Origin: Acephala macrosclerotiorum
Taxonomy: Eukaryota; Ascomycota; Leotiomycetes; Helotiales; Mollisiaceae
Direction: 5' to 3'
Assembly (NCBI GenBank): GCA_014904845.1
Contig: MU119393.1
Location: 1-64,000 of the forward strand
DNA length: 64,000 nt
How positions within the stretch are numbered: position 1 is the stretch's first letter; every line of letters begins with the position of its first letter. The notes below the pieces were generated by a model. It was given only the letters and a program-made list of their open reading frames with translations, was not told where the DNA came from and searched no databases. This document shows, one piece after another, positions 1 to 12,600 of the stretch. Position numbers and translations under genes: made by a program.

Positions 1-3000
1 GTTTTAATATTAATTATTTTAAATAATTCAATATATAATTTTTATAAATTAATATTTTTTTATAATTTTACAATTTTATAATCAAATTATTTAATTTTAA
101 ATAATATAATTAAAATAAAAATTTTTCGTTAATTGATTTTCAATTTTCAATTTTTAATAATTTAAATTTCTTTTTAATAGTAATAAAAAATAAAATATAT
201 AAATCGTATATAAACAATTTTTAATGAAATTTATTAGAATAATTCATTTTCTAGTATTATTTTATTAATATAAAAAAATAATAAAATACAAAGTAAAAAA
301 ATTCAATTGTAAATTAATTTGTTTTAATTAATAAATTAAATTTATTCGAAATAATTTATAATTTGTAAATTTATTAATTAATTTATAGTAAACGAAAAAT
401 TTTTATATACTAAAAAATACGTGATTAATACTGTTTTCGAAATTAATTATTTACAAAAATTTTTAAAAAAAAAATATATAGTTTTATTATATTATATATA
501 TATTTTAATTTTTATTTTAATCAATTTTTTTTTTTTATAAAATTAATATAAAATTTAATTTAATAATATTTTAATTATAATAAAAAAAATATTATAAATT
601 ACATTATTTTAATTTTCAATTATTTGTATATTCGCAAAAAAACTAAAAAAATATTAATTAATATACAAATCAATAATCGAAATTAAAAAAATAATTAAAT
701 TAATAATTTAATTATTTTATATTTAAATTATAAAATTTTCTTCTATTTATATTATATTCTAAAAAATCGTATTTTATACAATCAATAAATTTTTATTCGT
801 AGTATTAATTGCATTATATAATTATTAAAAGTATTAATAATTCGATATATTTTAAATACGATCGAATTTTTATAATACGATATTTTAATCAATTTAAAAT
901 CCAATTAATAAAATCGAAATTTATTAAAACGTAAAAAATTTTTAAAATTGATTTATTATAATAAAAAAACTATATTTAATATTATTATTAATAAAATTGA
1001 AAAATTAATAATAAAATAAATAAATCAAATAATAAAATTGTAAAATCAATAATTAAATATTTTAATTTACGATTTATATAATTAATTAATAATAATTAAT
1101 TATATTTTTTAATTTTATTTTAAATTTTATTTCTTTTTATTTATTTTTCTATTTTAATTATAAAATTATTCGTATTAATAAACGTCTATAAAATTTTATT
1201 TGAATTGAATTTTATTATAGTATTTATCGAATTATTATTTTTATATATTTATTGTACTTTTTGCAATTTTTTATATTCGTATAATTATTTTAAAATTATA
1301 ATATCGATTATAAAGTGTTTTTCATTCGTTGTTTTTAGTTTTATTAGACAATCGTATAAGAAATACGAATTCGTACAAATAATAATAAAAATATTAAATA
1401 AATCGAATTATTTTACGATTATATTAATAATAAAAACTATTACAATTAGTATATTTATTTTATTGATTATTTCGTAAATCTCAAACATTAAAACGCTTTT
1501 AGTAATTTTTTTACACTTTATAGAGTTTCAATGTATTAAATTGTTTTTTATTTTAAAATCGTTTTTCGTTCGAATTTTATTAACGACTATAATTACATAT
1601 TTAATTTGCGAACTTAAATCGATATTATTAACGTATAAATCGTTCACGAATACAAATATTTTAATTTTTTTTAAATCGATCGAAATATAATAAATATCGC
1701 GCAATAAATTGTTTTATTACTATTTTAATTTTTTATTTAAAATTACTACGTTTTTTTCCATCGAAATTTAATATTACGTAGTAATTAACAAATCAAAAGC
1801 AATTTCTAATTAATAAATAAACGCAATATACATTTCGTAAACTTATTACTTTCAATATTAATCAAAGTAATTTATAGTCTTTAAATTAACAAACTCAATT
1901 TTTTTATTTTAATTTTTTTATTCAAATCGTATTTTGTTTTCGTTTTATAATTGTATAATTTCATCGTTAAATATTAATTAATTTATAAATATTAAATATT
2001 AAATATTTTTTATTTACAATTTAATTTCTTTCAATTTCTTTTTTTTCAAATTTACAAATTACAATATCGATAATTTTAACGTATCGTCTATTTATATATT
2101 AACGATTTCGAATATTTTTTTATTTTTTCTAATCAAAAAACAAAAATTATATATCGAAAATTTCATTTTTAATTCGAAAATATAATATTTATAATATATA
2201 ACGAATTAATAAATATTTATTTTTACAAATTTATATAATAATTTCTTTATAATTATAATTATTTTCTTGAAATAAAAATATACTATTTCTTTTAATAAAT
2301 TAACAAAAATTATTCGTTAAATTAAAATCTATAATTGTATATATATTTGCGTAACGTCTCGTAATTATATTACAAAATTGTAATTTTAAATCAAAATTAA
2401 AATTAAAACTAAAATTATTCTTTGATTTATTTATTAAATAATAAAAAATTTCATAAAAATAAACTTTTTTAATTCGTTATTAAAAATTTAAATTACAATT
2501 TTCGTTTTTTCGTATAATTCGTTTATTGTTTTACTTTTAATTTCGTATATTAATTTAAATTTAAAAATCGAAATATTTTTATACGTAATTAAATCGTATT
2601 ATATAAATTCAAATACGTTTTTTACAAATAATTTATTTTATTTTTTTTATTATAAAATTTCAAAAAAATTTTTAAATATAATAATAATTCTTTTTTTTCG
2701 TAATTTGATTACGAATTTTATATTTACTTTTTTTTTATTTATTATATAAATTATATTAATTGTAATCTTTTTTTCTATATAATATTAATTGAAATTTTTA
2801 TTATTCGTAAATCGTTGTTATTATTATTGATATTCGTAAAATTAAAATATTTTTGTTCGAAATAAATCGTAAATTTAAATTTATTCTTCGTATTTTTTAA
2901 TCGTTTACAATATTTAAATTAATCTTCGATTGAAATTAAATAATTACTATTATCGTTTTTTTAATTTTTGTTTTTTTATATTGTATTTACTATTTTCAAT

Positions 3001-6000
3001 TTTTTATTCTTTTACGTAATTCTCGTAAACTGTTTTTTTATCGATTTTTTAATTTACAATTTTCGAAAATAGAATTTAATTACAATTGATTTAAAGTTTA
3101 TCAATTCGTAAAATAATTATATAATACACTTTTTATTTGTAATTATTAATAATTTATATAATTTTTTTTATTTTTTATACTTTTTAAAAATTCGAATTTT
3201 AAAATTAATTAATAAATCTAAAATTATTAAAATACTAAAATCGTTTCTTATTATTAACGTATTGTTAATTTATCGTTTAATTTATATACAATAAAATTCG
3301 TTTATTATTTTACGAATCGCGTTTACTTTTTTTACTATTATTGATATAAAAATATTTATATCGAAAATTTTAAAATATATTTTAAATACTAATAAAATTA
3401 ATATAAATTTATTCGATTTTATTAAATTGTTATAAACTTTTACTACTATTTGTAGTATTTACTTTTTCGTAATATATTTTACTATTTCTTTCAATATAAT
3501 CGTATAAACTCGTCGTAATAAAATATAATATTATTTAATTTTTTTAATAAAATTATATATTTTTATTGAAACTTTTTTTATTTTTATTATTACGATTTTT
3601 ATTTGTTATTTGAATTTCGCGAATATAAAATTTTTTTAATATTATAAATTAAAACTTTTGGCGATTTTAAATACGTATTAATTTAATATTTTTTAATTAC
3701 GTTTTATACAAATCGTATAAACATTTTTAAAATAAATCGTACGTTTTAAAATTTTATAATAAAATCTATAAATTGTAAAATTGCGTTATCGTTTAAATAT
3801 ATAATATTAATAATTATTAAATAATTAAACTCGTAATCGTTTATTAAAAAAATTTAAATCGTTTTAACGATTTCGCGTTTATTTAATAATAATAATAAAA
3901 TTTGTTAATTTGTTTTAATTGTTGAAATATAAAGTTTTTATATTTAATTTTATTAAAAATATTTATAAATTGTTATATTGATAAATATTTAAATTTTCTA
4001 TATATACATCGTAAATTTGTATTTATTAAATAGTATTAAATAAAAACTTTTTTTAATTTTATTAATAGAATTTATAAATATCTTTATTTGTATATAATTA
4101 GTACGATTATATTATTATTACGTTTTTTTATACGGTTTTTTACGTTGTTAAATTAAATTTTAAGTCTATTTATGTTTTTTAGAGATAATAAAAATAGTAT
4201 ATTGTAAAATATAACGTAAAAAATAATATTTTTAATAAGAATATAAATTTTAATTATATTTTCGATTTTTATATTATTTATTTTAAATTGAATTTTTTTT
4301 TTGCGACTCGAAATATTAAATTTAATTCCTGGATCGATTTTTTATAGAATTATAAATTAGTCGTATTTTGCAATTAATATAGTGATTACGTTTGTATTTG
4401 GTAAAATGTTTTGAAATTTTTTTATAATATATTTGTTTATAAATTAAAAAAAAAAAATTTAATTTAAATTTTTTTCCAATAAACGAAATACATTATTTTT
4501 AATTAATAAATATTACATTTTTTAATTATTCAATTTCGTAATTAATTTTTACAAGTTTTTTATCGTTTTCGTTTTATTTCTCAAAATCAAATTTTTTTAT
4601 ATTTAAAATAAAAACATTAAAAATATTTATTTTATTTTCATTTTCAAATCTTTTTACTTTTTTTTCGTGAATTAAAAAAATTTAATAATTTGTTATAAAA
4701 ACGTATTTTTTATAGTAAAAATAGATTTCGTTTTTAAATTTTTCGTATATTTATTGTTTTTTTTTAAAAAAATATTTTATAAATTAATAATTTATTTTTT
4801 TATAAATATAATTCTTTTTTTTTTTTAAATAATTATTTCGATTATATTTATTGTATTTTTGATTTTTGTAATCGTAATTATATTTATTTTGATTGCGTTT
4901 ATTATCGCGATTTTTATTTATTTCATATTTATTGTATTTACAATTAATAAAATAAATATTAAAATTTAATTATTTTATATTTTATTTTTTTTCAATTGAT
5001 TAAATAATATAGTACAATTGATATTAAACTTTTTTTAATGTATTTTTAGAATTTGTAAAGTATATACAATATTTTTTGATATTGTTATAAACTCGTAAAA
5101 TACAATTTTTTATATTATTATTTCTACGATTTTTTTTCAATTATTTTTCTCGAATTTATTATAATTTATCAAATAATAATTCGAGATTTTCAATCAATTT
5201 CTTTATAAAATTCTTTTTAATAATATCTCGTAAAATAATTTCTTTTCATTTTTTTTAATATATTATTAAAATATATAAAATCTCGAATTTAATTTTTATA
5301 TATTTAATAATTTTTTCAAACGAATAATTATTATTAAAAATATTATCCAAATAAAAATTTCGTATTTATTTTTTCAATATAATCAAAAACGTTTTTTTAT
5401 ATATATTCGATATAATATTTATACTATTGTAATAAACTTGAAATAATTTCAATTTTTCGTTGAAAAAATCGTAAATTGTTTTTTTATATTTATTATTATC
5501 ATTAAAATAAAAAAATTTTAAATTATTAAACTTTTTAATTATTTAATTTTTTAAATTTCATTTTTTTATTTTTACTCGAAATTTTAAATTTTTTTTTTCT
5601 ATATTATACGATTAATATTCGTCGTAAATCTCTTATTACAAATAATCAATTTTTCGAGATTTATAATCGTTCTATTACATATTAAAAAATTGAAAAGTTT
5701 ATTATTATAAAAAATTTAATTCTAATAAATTTTTTTATTTTTATCGTAAATAGTATTATATTTACTCGAGAATTTGTTTATAATATTAATTTTTTATTAC
5801 TCTTTTTCGAAAAAGTAATTTTTTTTTAAATATTGTTATTTAAAATCGATTTATTTTATAATAAATCGTAATATCGCGTTTATTTTCTATTCCAATGAAA
5901 TTTTTAACGATATTCTCAAATTTTTAAAATAACGACTTTAAAAATACGTATATTTTATTTTCATTTCGAAATACTTCTTATTATAGTCTTTAATTTGTAT

Positions 6001-7620
6001 TTAAAGTTTTAAAAATTATTCTCTCGTTTTCTCAAATTAATACTTTTTAAACTTTTTACAAATTTAATTACCAAATAATAAATATTTTTTATTTAAATTC
6101 TAATCTATAAAATTTGTTTAAAATAATTAAATTTAATCGAAATTGATTATTCAAATTAAATCGAAAATTAAATTCTTTTTTTTTTAATTATTATTGTATT
6201 TTTATATTTAATTAAATCATATATTATTATTGTTTTTAAATAAAAATTTCAATTTATTAAATTAATTTTCTACGCGAAATATAAATACTATTATTTCTAA
6301 AGTAATTCTTTAAATAAAAAATCAATTTATTAATAATTATTTTAAAGTATACTATTTTTTAATTTTCAAAACTATTTTAATAAAATTCTCATAAAATATT
6401 ATCTCTATATTTCAATTCTTTAAATACATAGAATTTATATAAAATAAAATCATTAATAATAAATTTATTCAAATCTAATTATTAAAAATCGATTTATTTT
6501 CTATATTCGTTTTTATTGTAATAAAATAAACTCTTTTTTTCTATATATTTATTTGATTTAATTTTATTTAATAACGAAAAAATTATCGTAATTATTCGTA
6601 ATTTATTATATTCGATATTAAATAATAAAAATATATTCGAAAACAATAAAACGTTTTTCAAAGAAATTCTATTCTCGTTTTAAATATCAATTTTTATTAT
6701 TTTAAAATATCGATTTATATTCAATAAATTTATTTATTTTAATATAAATTTATTTATATATATATAAAATATAAATAAAAATTCAAATTAATCGTAATTT
6801 AAATACATTTCAAATAACGTAAAAATTCATTATTTTTAAAAAAAAACGCAATATATAACGCTTTTTATTATTTTAATCATCGATTTAAAAAAAATAAAAT
6901 TTTTGTAATCGATTTTTTTATCGTACGTAATAAACGCAAATCAAAAAAAGCGTAATTAAAATTCTAATAATTGTTTTTTCAAACTTTTAATATTATACGC
7001 AAAATCTTTTAAATATCAAAAAAAATATAAAATATAAAACTTTTAAATATTAAAAAAATTGCATTTTTTTATATAAAATTTCTTTAATACCTTTCTATAA
7101 AATTTTTCAAATATTGAAAAAAAATTAAATATACACTTTTAAATTTCGAAAAAATATATATTTTCTTACGCAAATACTTTTTCTAGTTTAAATTTTACTA
7201 TTTTATACTCAATTAATAAAATTAAATATTGATTAATATTAATAATATTAAAATACTCGAGTATATCAATATATTACATTTAATAATTATAGTTTTTACG
7301 TATTAAATATAAAAATTATTGATTGTTTAAAGAATTAAATCAAAAATCGAAAGTATTAATATATTTTTAAATTTTACGCTATTTTTTTTTAATTAAAGCA
7401 CGTAATAAATACGTATATATATCTCGATAAAAAAAAATTTATATTTATATATGTAATTTGTAATTTTTATTATTTTTATTTTTATTTATATTTATATATT
7501 ATTATTTACATAATAAATTTATTATTTATAAAAAGTTTATTAAATTTAAAATTTTTAATTATATAAAATAAAATAATCGAAATTAATACGTACTTTAAAT
7601 CAATATATTTAATCAATAAA
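1..7620. repeat. AT-rich, RIP-mutated transposon block
   Basis: About 7.6 kb of almost pure A/T with no open frame longer than about 90 codons. The remaining C and G are often in CG dinucleotides. It includes an LTR-like stretch (264-486) that aligns with a much less mutated copy at 55112-55369, so at least the left part derives from that retroelement family. I could not recognise reverse transcriptase or integrase motifs in the rest. Composition changes abruptly near 7,620-7,680, where ordinary sequence begins. The short A/T-biased open frame at 1205-1477 is best taken as chance. Confidence 0.85.
264..486 (-). repeat. Decayed LTR, same family as 55112-55369
   Basis: This stretch aligns base by base with 55112-55369 apart from a short deletion near 345. 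Nearly all differences are C to T or G to A on this copy. Shared anchors include TTCGAA, AACGAAA/AGCGAAA, TACGTGA/CACGTGA and TTTACAA. It is read as a RIP-mutated LTR. Its orientation is assigned from the right-hand element, whose pol genes are on the minus strand. Confidence 0.7.
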
Positions 7621-7730
7621 ACTGAGTACGTGTAACTAAAAGTACTATTTAATAAGAGTACGTATTACGCACTCTCAATTTATCATCAATTTGAGCCAAT
7701 CGAAGCACGAGAACCCCTGTTTTCCCGAGT

Positions 7731-7903
7731 GCATACTATCTACAGGGCCTTTTAATTGCTAAGCGAGAGAAAATACGTTCAAATTTAATTGAAATTCCGA
7801 GTAATCTGTTCAATCACTTGTCCAGATCTTCTTTTTTTAGTCTGTAATTGAGTAATCTAAATAGCGACATTTTAACAATTAAAAGGCCCTGTACGTAGTA
7901 TGC
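7731..7903. mobile_element. MITE-like element with ~33-bp terminal inverted repeats
   Basis: The left end (7731-7763) and the reverse complement of the right end (7871-7903) share GCATACTA, two variable bases, then TACAGGGCCTTTTAATTG and TTAA-like bases. The 173-bp length, long TIRs and lack of coding capacity fit a non-autonomous DNA transposon. The inner CAGGGCC start next to TA could be a Tc1/mariner-type end, but the outer GCATACTA is also inverted, so the exact end and any target duplication are unclear. Confidence 0.65.
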
Positions 7904-9735
7904 AATAAGCTAGTAGAAATGGGTGCGTCTCTGTAGTGGTTGCTTTGTTGTATAGAATCTTTAGCTTCGTTGAAGTTTACGTCAGCACTTTCTCATAATA
8001 TCAAACTGCCTTCCAATTTGTCTCAGTCTGCTGGAGTTCTATTACAGGCAAAGGCTGTGGTGTGGGTGTAAAGTGTGTGTTCATGATGTCTTATTCCTGT
8101 CTAGCGGTGAGATGAGGATATATATAACATTAAACACGTGACCACCCTAATAAGTTCAAGACGTGCGTTCTCTCAAAATGGACTATCATGCTGAAGTCAA
8201 AAATGCGGCTTTGGAAGTTTCAAGACATTCAATCGCCTGTAATGGATGCGTAGCCGACTATCAGTGAAAAGCAGAGAGGTGCCACATGTCATCCCGATCC
8301 GCGGAGGAAGGACGCCGAATTCTGCATGCCAGGAAAGAGTATTTTGCGGTGTGCTTTCGAAGAGAGGATGGTTGGCTTCTTGTTGCTGATTAATTCGTTC
8401 CAGTTTGTTTAGGTATATGTGTTGCTATTCTTTTTACTCCGTTCTGCAAAGTGTTGCATGCGGTCAGTCTTTGCAACCTCCTTCCCGATGAGAAGTATTG
8501 ATTTTGCTTGCTTCACAAATTTGAACTAATGTATGTACCTTAATTATGCTTCTCTCTAGTCTTTGAAATGCCATGCCAGAAGCTGAGGGCGAGCTTTGTG
8601 AGTAGGCAGTTAGCGTTCTTGAGGTTACCTATCCGTCACGTGATAAATAGATTTATATCTACACCATTCTGGCATCCTTCTTTTTACTATTCCTTGCAGC
8701 AAGTAAATTTATCGTTCTTATTAATTTAGAGCCACGAACTATTGCCATAAGCATAGCTTGGTTTGAATTTCGACCTCCGTTCCAGTGTTCATGTGATGTC
8801 GTCTAGACTCGGATACACTTCGTCCGTACCTTTGCTTTTTCTTGAAAGCAACAGCTGACAATCTTATCTAATCGCGCTGACCCCAAAGAATGGTACAGGG
8901 GCAAGATCTGGCGTCAGCCACTGGAATCCCAGAACCAGGGTTCTGTGTGCTGAGGCTGCCGCCTGGACTCTGAAATCATGCAACCGTTTGTTTTCTTTTG
9001 TTTTTGCGTTTCGACTTGGCCTGTACACTTTCATACACACCACTTTGGGACCCAATCCCAAGCCTCAAATTTTCGCTTCACTCTCAGCTTATCCATTTTA
9101 ATCTATTGGTCTCTTCCTTTTGCACATTTCCTTCCCACAGCCGTCATCGTTCTGGCCCGAGATCCGTGCACACGTCCAAGCATCGGGGTTCAAGGACAAA
9201 TAGAACCCCAGTGATGCTACTGTTACCCATGTCCTTCAAGCAAAGTGTACTGCTCCTCCTGCTTGCGGTCTTCGGCGGCATCAACATTGTGTTGCCAGAG
9301 GTTGAATTTAAATCCATGTTCCTTGAATATAACCAACGTATTTTGTGTGGCGTTACCCCCATTGAACGTGAGCTGTCGACTTCGTCCACCCAAAAATATC
9401 AAAGCATAAGAGCTTAGTTTCGAGCCCTAGACCTACAGTTCTCTCGCTTGTTCAAGTCTTTCCATTTTCTTCCTCGAACTCGACGCCTGGTCCCTGATGC
9501 TTCTTTCTATTCTACGGCAATAGCGGGATAAGAGTAACTCTTTTTACACACTGGCTGGTATGGTGTTTGCAGCTGCTTTTATAAGATAACATGGTACCTC
9601 CGCTGCATCTTCCACCTCAAATGATTCTTGGCTTTTGTTCTCCCATCTAGGCTGGCACGGTTGATGAACAGCACATATGCCTTGTTTACCTACCATTATC
9701 ACTATCACCAACGCCCACAGATAACGCTCAGTGCA
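7904..9735. other. No gene recognised
   Basis: Ordinary base composition upstream of the SAT4-like gene. Open frames up to about 140 codons (8998-9417) overlap on both strands and show no family motif or convincing protein-like composition. The segment probably holds the promoter of the downstream gene and degraded sequence. Confidence 0.5.
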
Positions 9736-10938
9736 ATGGCTTTCACAGATGTCGAAAACCTCAACTCGAGACAGTTCGCCGTGCGTTGATCAAGTGTTCC
9801 ATCCCGAGACGCCATGTTAACATTTGGTAGCTTCTGAACTGGCTTATGTGGGGGACGGGGCTTCTGCTCACCTGTCTCCGATTCTTGGTCCGGTACCACC
9901 ATCTCGGGCGACTCTTTTGGGACGATGCTTTCCAACTCGTTGGTATGGTCACTTTGACGGTCCTCGCCGTCCTTATTCAGCTCCAACGAAACACAATATA
10001 TGCGCTTAAAGCAGCTGCACCCCTTGAAGGAGATCCTACTGGGAAGAAATTTCAGCACGTTGTTACCGATGCCACGAGAGAGCAAGCGAAGCTACAGTTC
10101 GTGTTGATTGTCGTCTTCTGGACCTGTTTATGGGCCATCAAAGGATCGCTATTGATGTTCTATCGAAGATTGTTCTGCCATATGCAGGAATATATGATGT
10201 GGTGGTGGATTGTTACCATCACTTGCGTCGCAACTTGGGCTGGATGTATACTGGCGAACTTCTTAGAATGCCTGCCGCTGGAGCAGAGATTCGAACTTGA
10301 TCTACAAGGTACGGACGTCTTCAGTTGGATTGAATTGGTATTGACGAATCCAGGGTCATGCCCAGCTGGAGATGGAATCAGGTTCGTTGCCATCACAACT
10401 GGATTTGATATCCTTACCGACATCATGTTGATGGTTCTGCCAATCAGGATACTCCTTGGACTCCGCATCACTGTGAAGCAGAAGATCGGTGTTGGGCTCA
10501 TCTTCACCCTTGGACATTTGATCATAATCTTCTCGATACTACGAGTAAACGAGATCTCCATTTCACTTTCGCAATCAGATCCCAATCTGAATGTGAGTCT
10601 TTCGTTGTGGTCGATCCTCCAGGCTGCTGTCGGTAAGACTCCCCCTTCATTCTTGTTCGTCAATACTTACTAACGCCAATCATGATACAGCTGTGGTTGT
10701 TGGAGCTTTACCCTCATTGAAATCTCTTCTCAAGGGAAAGGGAGAGTCAAGTTACGATTCGCATACGGTGGGCTCATCAGGAGCATATCTGCGTAGCACA
10801 AACGAAGGGACACGAAGCTCGGGAAAGTCAAAGTCTCCACAAACTGCGGTCTATGCCTTGCAGAGCCTGAAGGGTAAATCAAAAGATTCCATGCCTTTGG
10901 AAAGTAATGAAGGGCCTCGACCAGGGATGCCGCATTGA
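9736..10938 (+). CDS. SAT4/rhodopsin-domain seven-helix integral membrane protein
   Basis: Model: exons 9736-9780, 9831-10632 and 10691-10938 (1095 bp, 364 residues). Intron 1 is GTGCGT...TTGGTAG with a GTTAAC branch site. Intron 2 is GTAAGA...GATACAG with CTAAC. Splicing joins one frame throughout. The protein has the hallmarks of the fungal SAT4/rhodopsin-domain family: an LLTCLRF first helix, the FWDDAF signature near residue 50, several hydrophobic helices, a KIGVGLIFTLG helix and the AAVAVVVGALPSLKSLL end of the 7TM core, then a Ser/Lys-rich cytoplasmic tail. These plasma-membrane proteins are very numerous in Pezizomycotina and mostly of unknown role; some relatives of the CFEM-GPCR type sense plant surfaces. 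No CFEM domain is present here. The start is the first ATG in frame with the family N-terminus, and the length is normal. No operon-like neighbour. Confidence 0.88.
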
Positions 10939-11618
10939 TGAAAGGAGGTGGCATAACAATAACGAGGGATGTTGTGATGAGCTCGCGTCTCCCAGCGACT
11001 TCTGACGGTAGGGACGAAGTCAGCATAGAGAGCTTCGTCCGTACTTGAGATGCATGTCGTATTTTACAAATGTACACCACTTTGTGACTCTGTGTAATTG
11101 AAAATCGATTTCGTGAAAGAAACACATAATATAAACGGGCCGCTCACATTAGCGACCAGTCCTGAAAAGCCTCCTGCTACCAACTTACTGTTCAACTGTT
11201 TGCCCTGCCCATCTCCAGGAATAAGGGTTAGTACAGCCCCGGCTTGGCAACCTTCCCATGTGGACCTGCTCATCGTGCCCAAAACATGATGTTCTTCTGG
11301 TCGGCGTATTTGACAAGGCCCCTCCAGATCACGATTTCAAGTCGGTTCCTTCAGGCTTTTCGCAAATCTTCGAGTGGGTAACGTGGCGACATCCAACGGC
11401 ATGTTTGGGTCGTTCAGAACCGTAGACTGAAACTCTTACCAAACACATAGAGGATATGGACGTTGTGTCCGCCGAGGTCATGGGGTCATGGGGCCTGGCA
11501 AATTGTCAGGCCAACGACAGATCATTCTAGCTAAGAAATGGGTGGAGGGGCAGCTTGAGGAATCCTTGGAGGTGGTTGAGGGCGTGCTGCTGCTGGATGC
11601 GGCCTAAGTTCTCCGATA
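10939..11618. other. Intergenic, no gene recognised
   Basis: 680 bases between the SAT4-like gene and the 3' end of the minus-strand remnant. The short open frames on both strands (11064-11289) overlap each other and show no motif. I see no repeat or RNA gene. Confidence 0.5.
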
Positions 11619-12027
11619 TTATGAACCATGCAACGGCTCTCCTTGGTTCCCGCGCACTAGGATATGTAACGCAGATCGCATCTTCGTCTGTAATTCAGCC
11701 AGCGGAGACAGTCGCATAGCGATGGCTCGTTGAAATCTTTGTAGTTCAAGAGCTTTCGGGTCAATTCTCTCGCTGACGAAGGGTAGAAGTGACTTGGCGC
11801 AATCCTCGTGAATGATGCGTCTATGGTCTGCAAACCACTTGAAGATCTTTTGAAGCATCTCATTAGTGTACGACTTAGTGGTTTTTTTTTTTTGGCGGTT
11901 CTCTCGATGACGAATTCGTCATTGTAGTGGACGATGTTGTCTTTTGGGAGGTCTCGTTTACGATTCTTGGATCGCTTGTCTATCTTTGAAACGCAAGCTT
12001 TATCTCTAATAACAGCCAGAGTGTTGC
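11619..12027 (-). pseudogene. Unrecognised coding remnant with frameshift at a T12 run
   Basis: On the minus strand a good protein-like frame starts near 12027, after a TAG that could be a splice acceptor (an in-frame TAA lies just upstream). It reads a basic stretch (SKIDKRSKNRKRDLPKDN) and then VHYNDEFVIERTAKKK. The frame then enters a 12-base homopolymer (11882-11893). Beyond it, convincing coding sequence (KIFKWFADHRRIIHEDC..., ending ...GEPLHGS) continues in a different frame to a stop at 11619-11621. The homopolymer therefore hides either a one-base frameshift or a sequencing error. I do not recognise the family. It could be the 3' exon of a larger gene lost upstream, or part of a transposable element. 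Confidence 0.45.
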
Positions 12028-12600
12028 CTATTTATTCACGCTCACCCCCAGACCCCTTTATGAAATAGAGATAATAATAAAGAAAAAGGAAGATGTTAAA
12101 ATAAAATACACCGCGCGACCAACGTCTATCTCTGCGTAGCAAGAGCCTTGTGTGCGGAGACCTTACAACTAATTCTTTACGCAATAATGTCAAACTTTAG
12201 CTAGGAGTAAAAATATTCTCGGAATAAAGATTACAGGCTCTCTTATTTACCCTAATATCATATCGAACGGGTCAAGACCCGTACGAAGTCTAGGTGCCTC
12301 TAGCACCTGCGATATTATATAACCTTCGAGTGGTAGGTGTAATGGTCGGTTCGACTGTCGGGTTGGTTGGCGTATAGTAAGGGAAGACAACGATGTAGCG
12401 GAGTACGCAATTTACCAGTGTTACTAGATATGGTTAAAGATATTAATTTGAGTTAAGCACGAAGCTCTTTCAGCTAGGAAACTATCTACTACTTATAGAC
12501 CTCCGTCCTCTCTATAATCATTAACCAAATGATTGTCCGATCACTAACGATCATATAGACTATGTATTCCAAACTTATTTACAATGAAATAGCAGAAGTA
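12028..12600. other. Non-coding segment with two hairpins; possible solo LTR
   Basis: No open frame of note. Two perfect short hairpins sit close together: ACGGGTC-AA-GACCCGT (12267-12282) and AGGTGC-CTCTA-GCACCT (12292-12308), followed by a TATATAA-like stretch. That arrangement resembles fungal LTRs, but I found no second copy and no TG/CA ends I could defend, so this is an inference only. Confidence 0.3.

Noticed and set aside
1205..1477. 90-codon open frame in AT-rich DNA
   Set aside because: Ile/Phe/Tyr-only composition expected from AT-rich sequence; no motif.
8998..9417. 139-codon plus-strand open frame
   Set aside because: Overlaps frames on both strands, no family motif; probably chance upstream of the SAT4-like gene.
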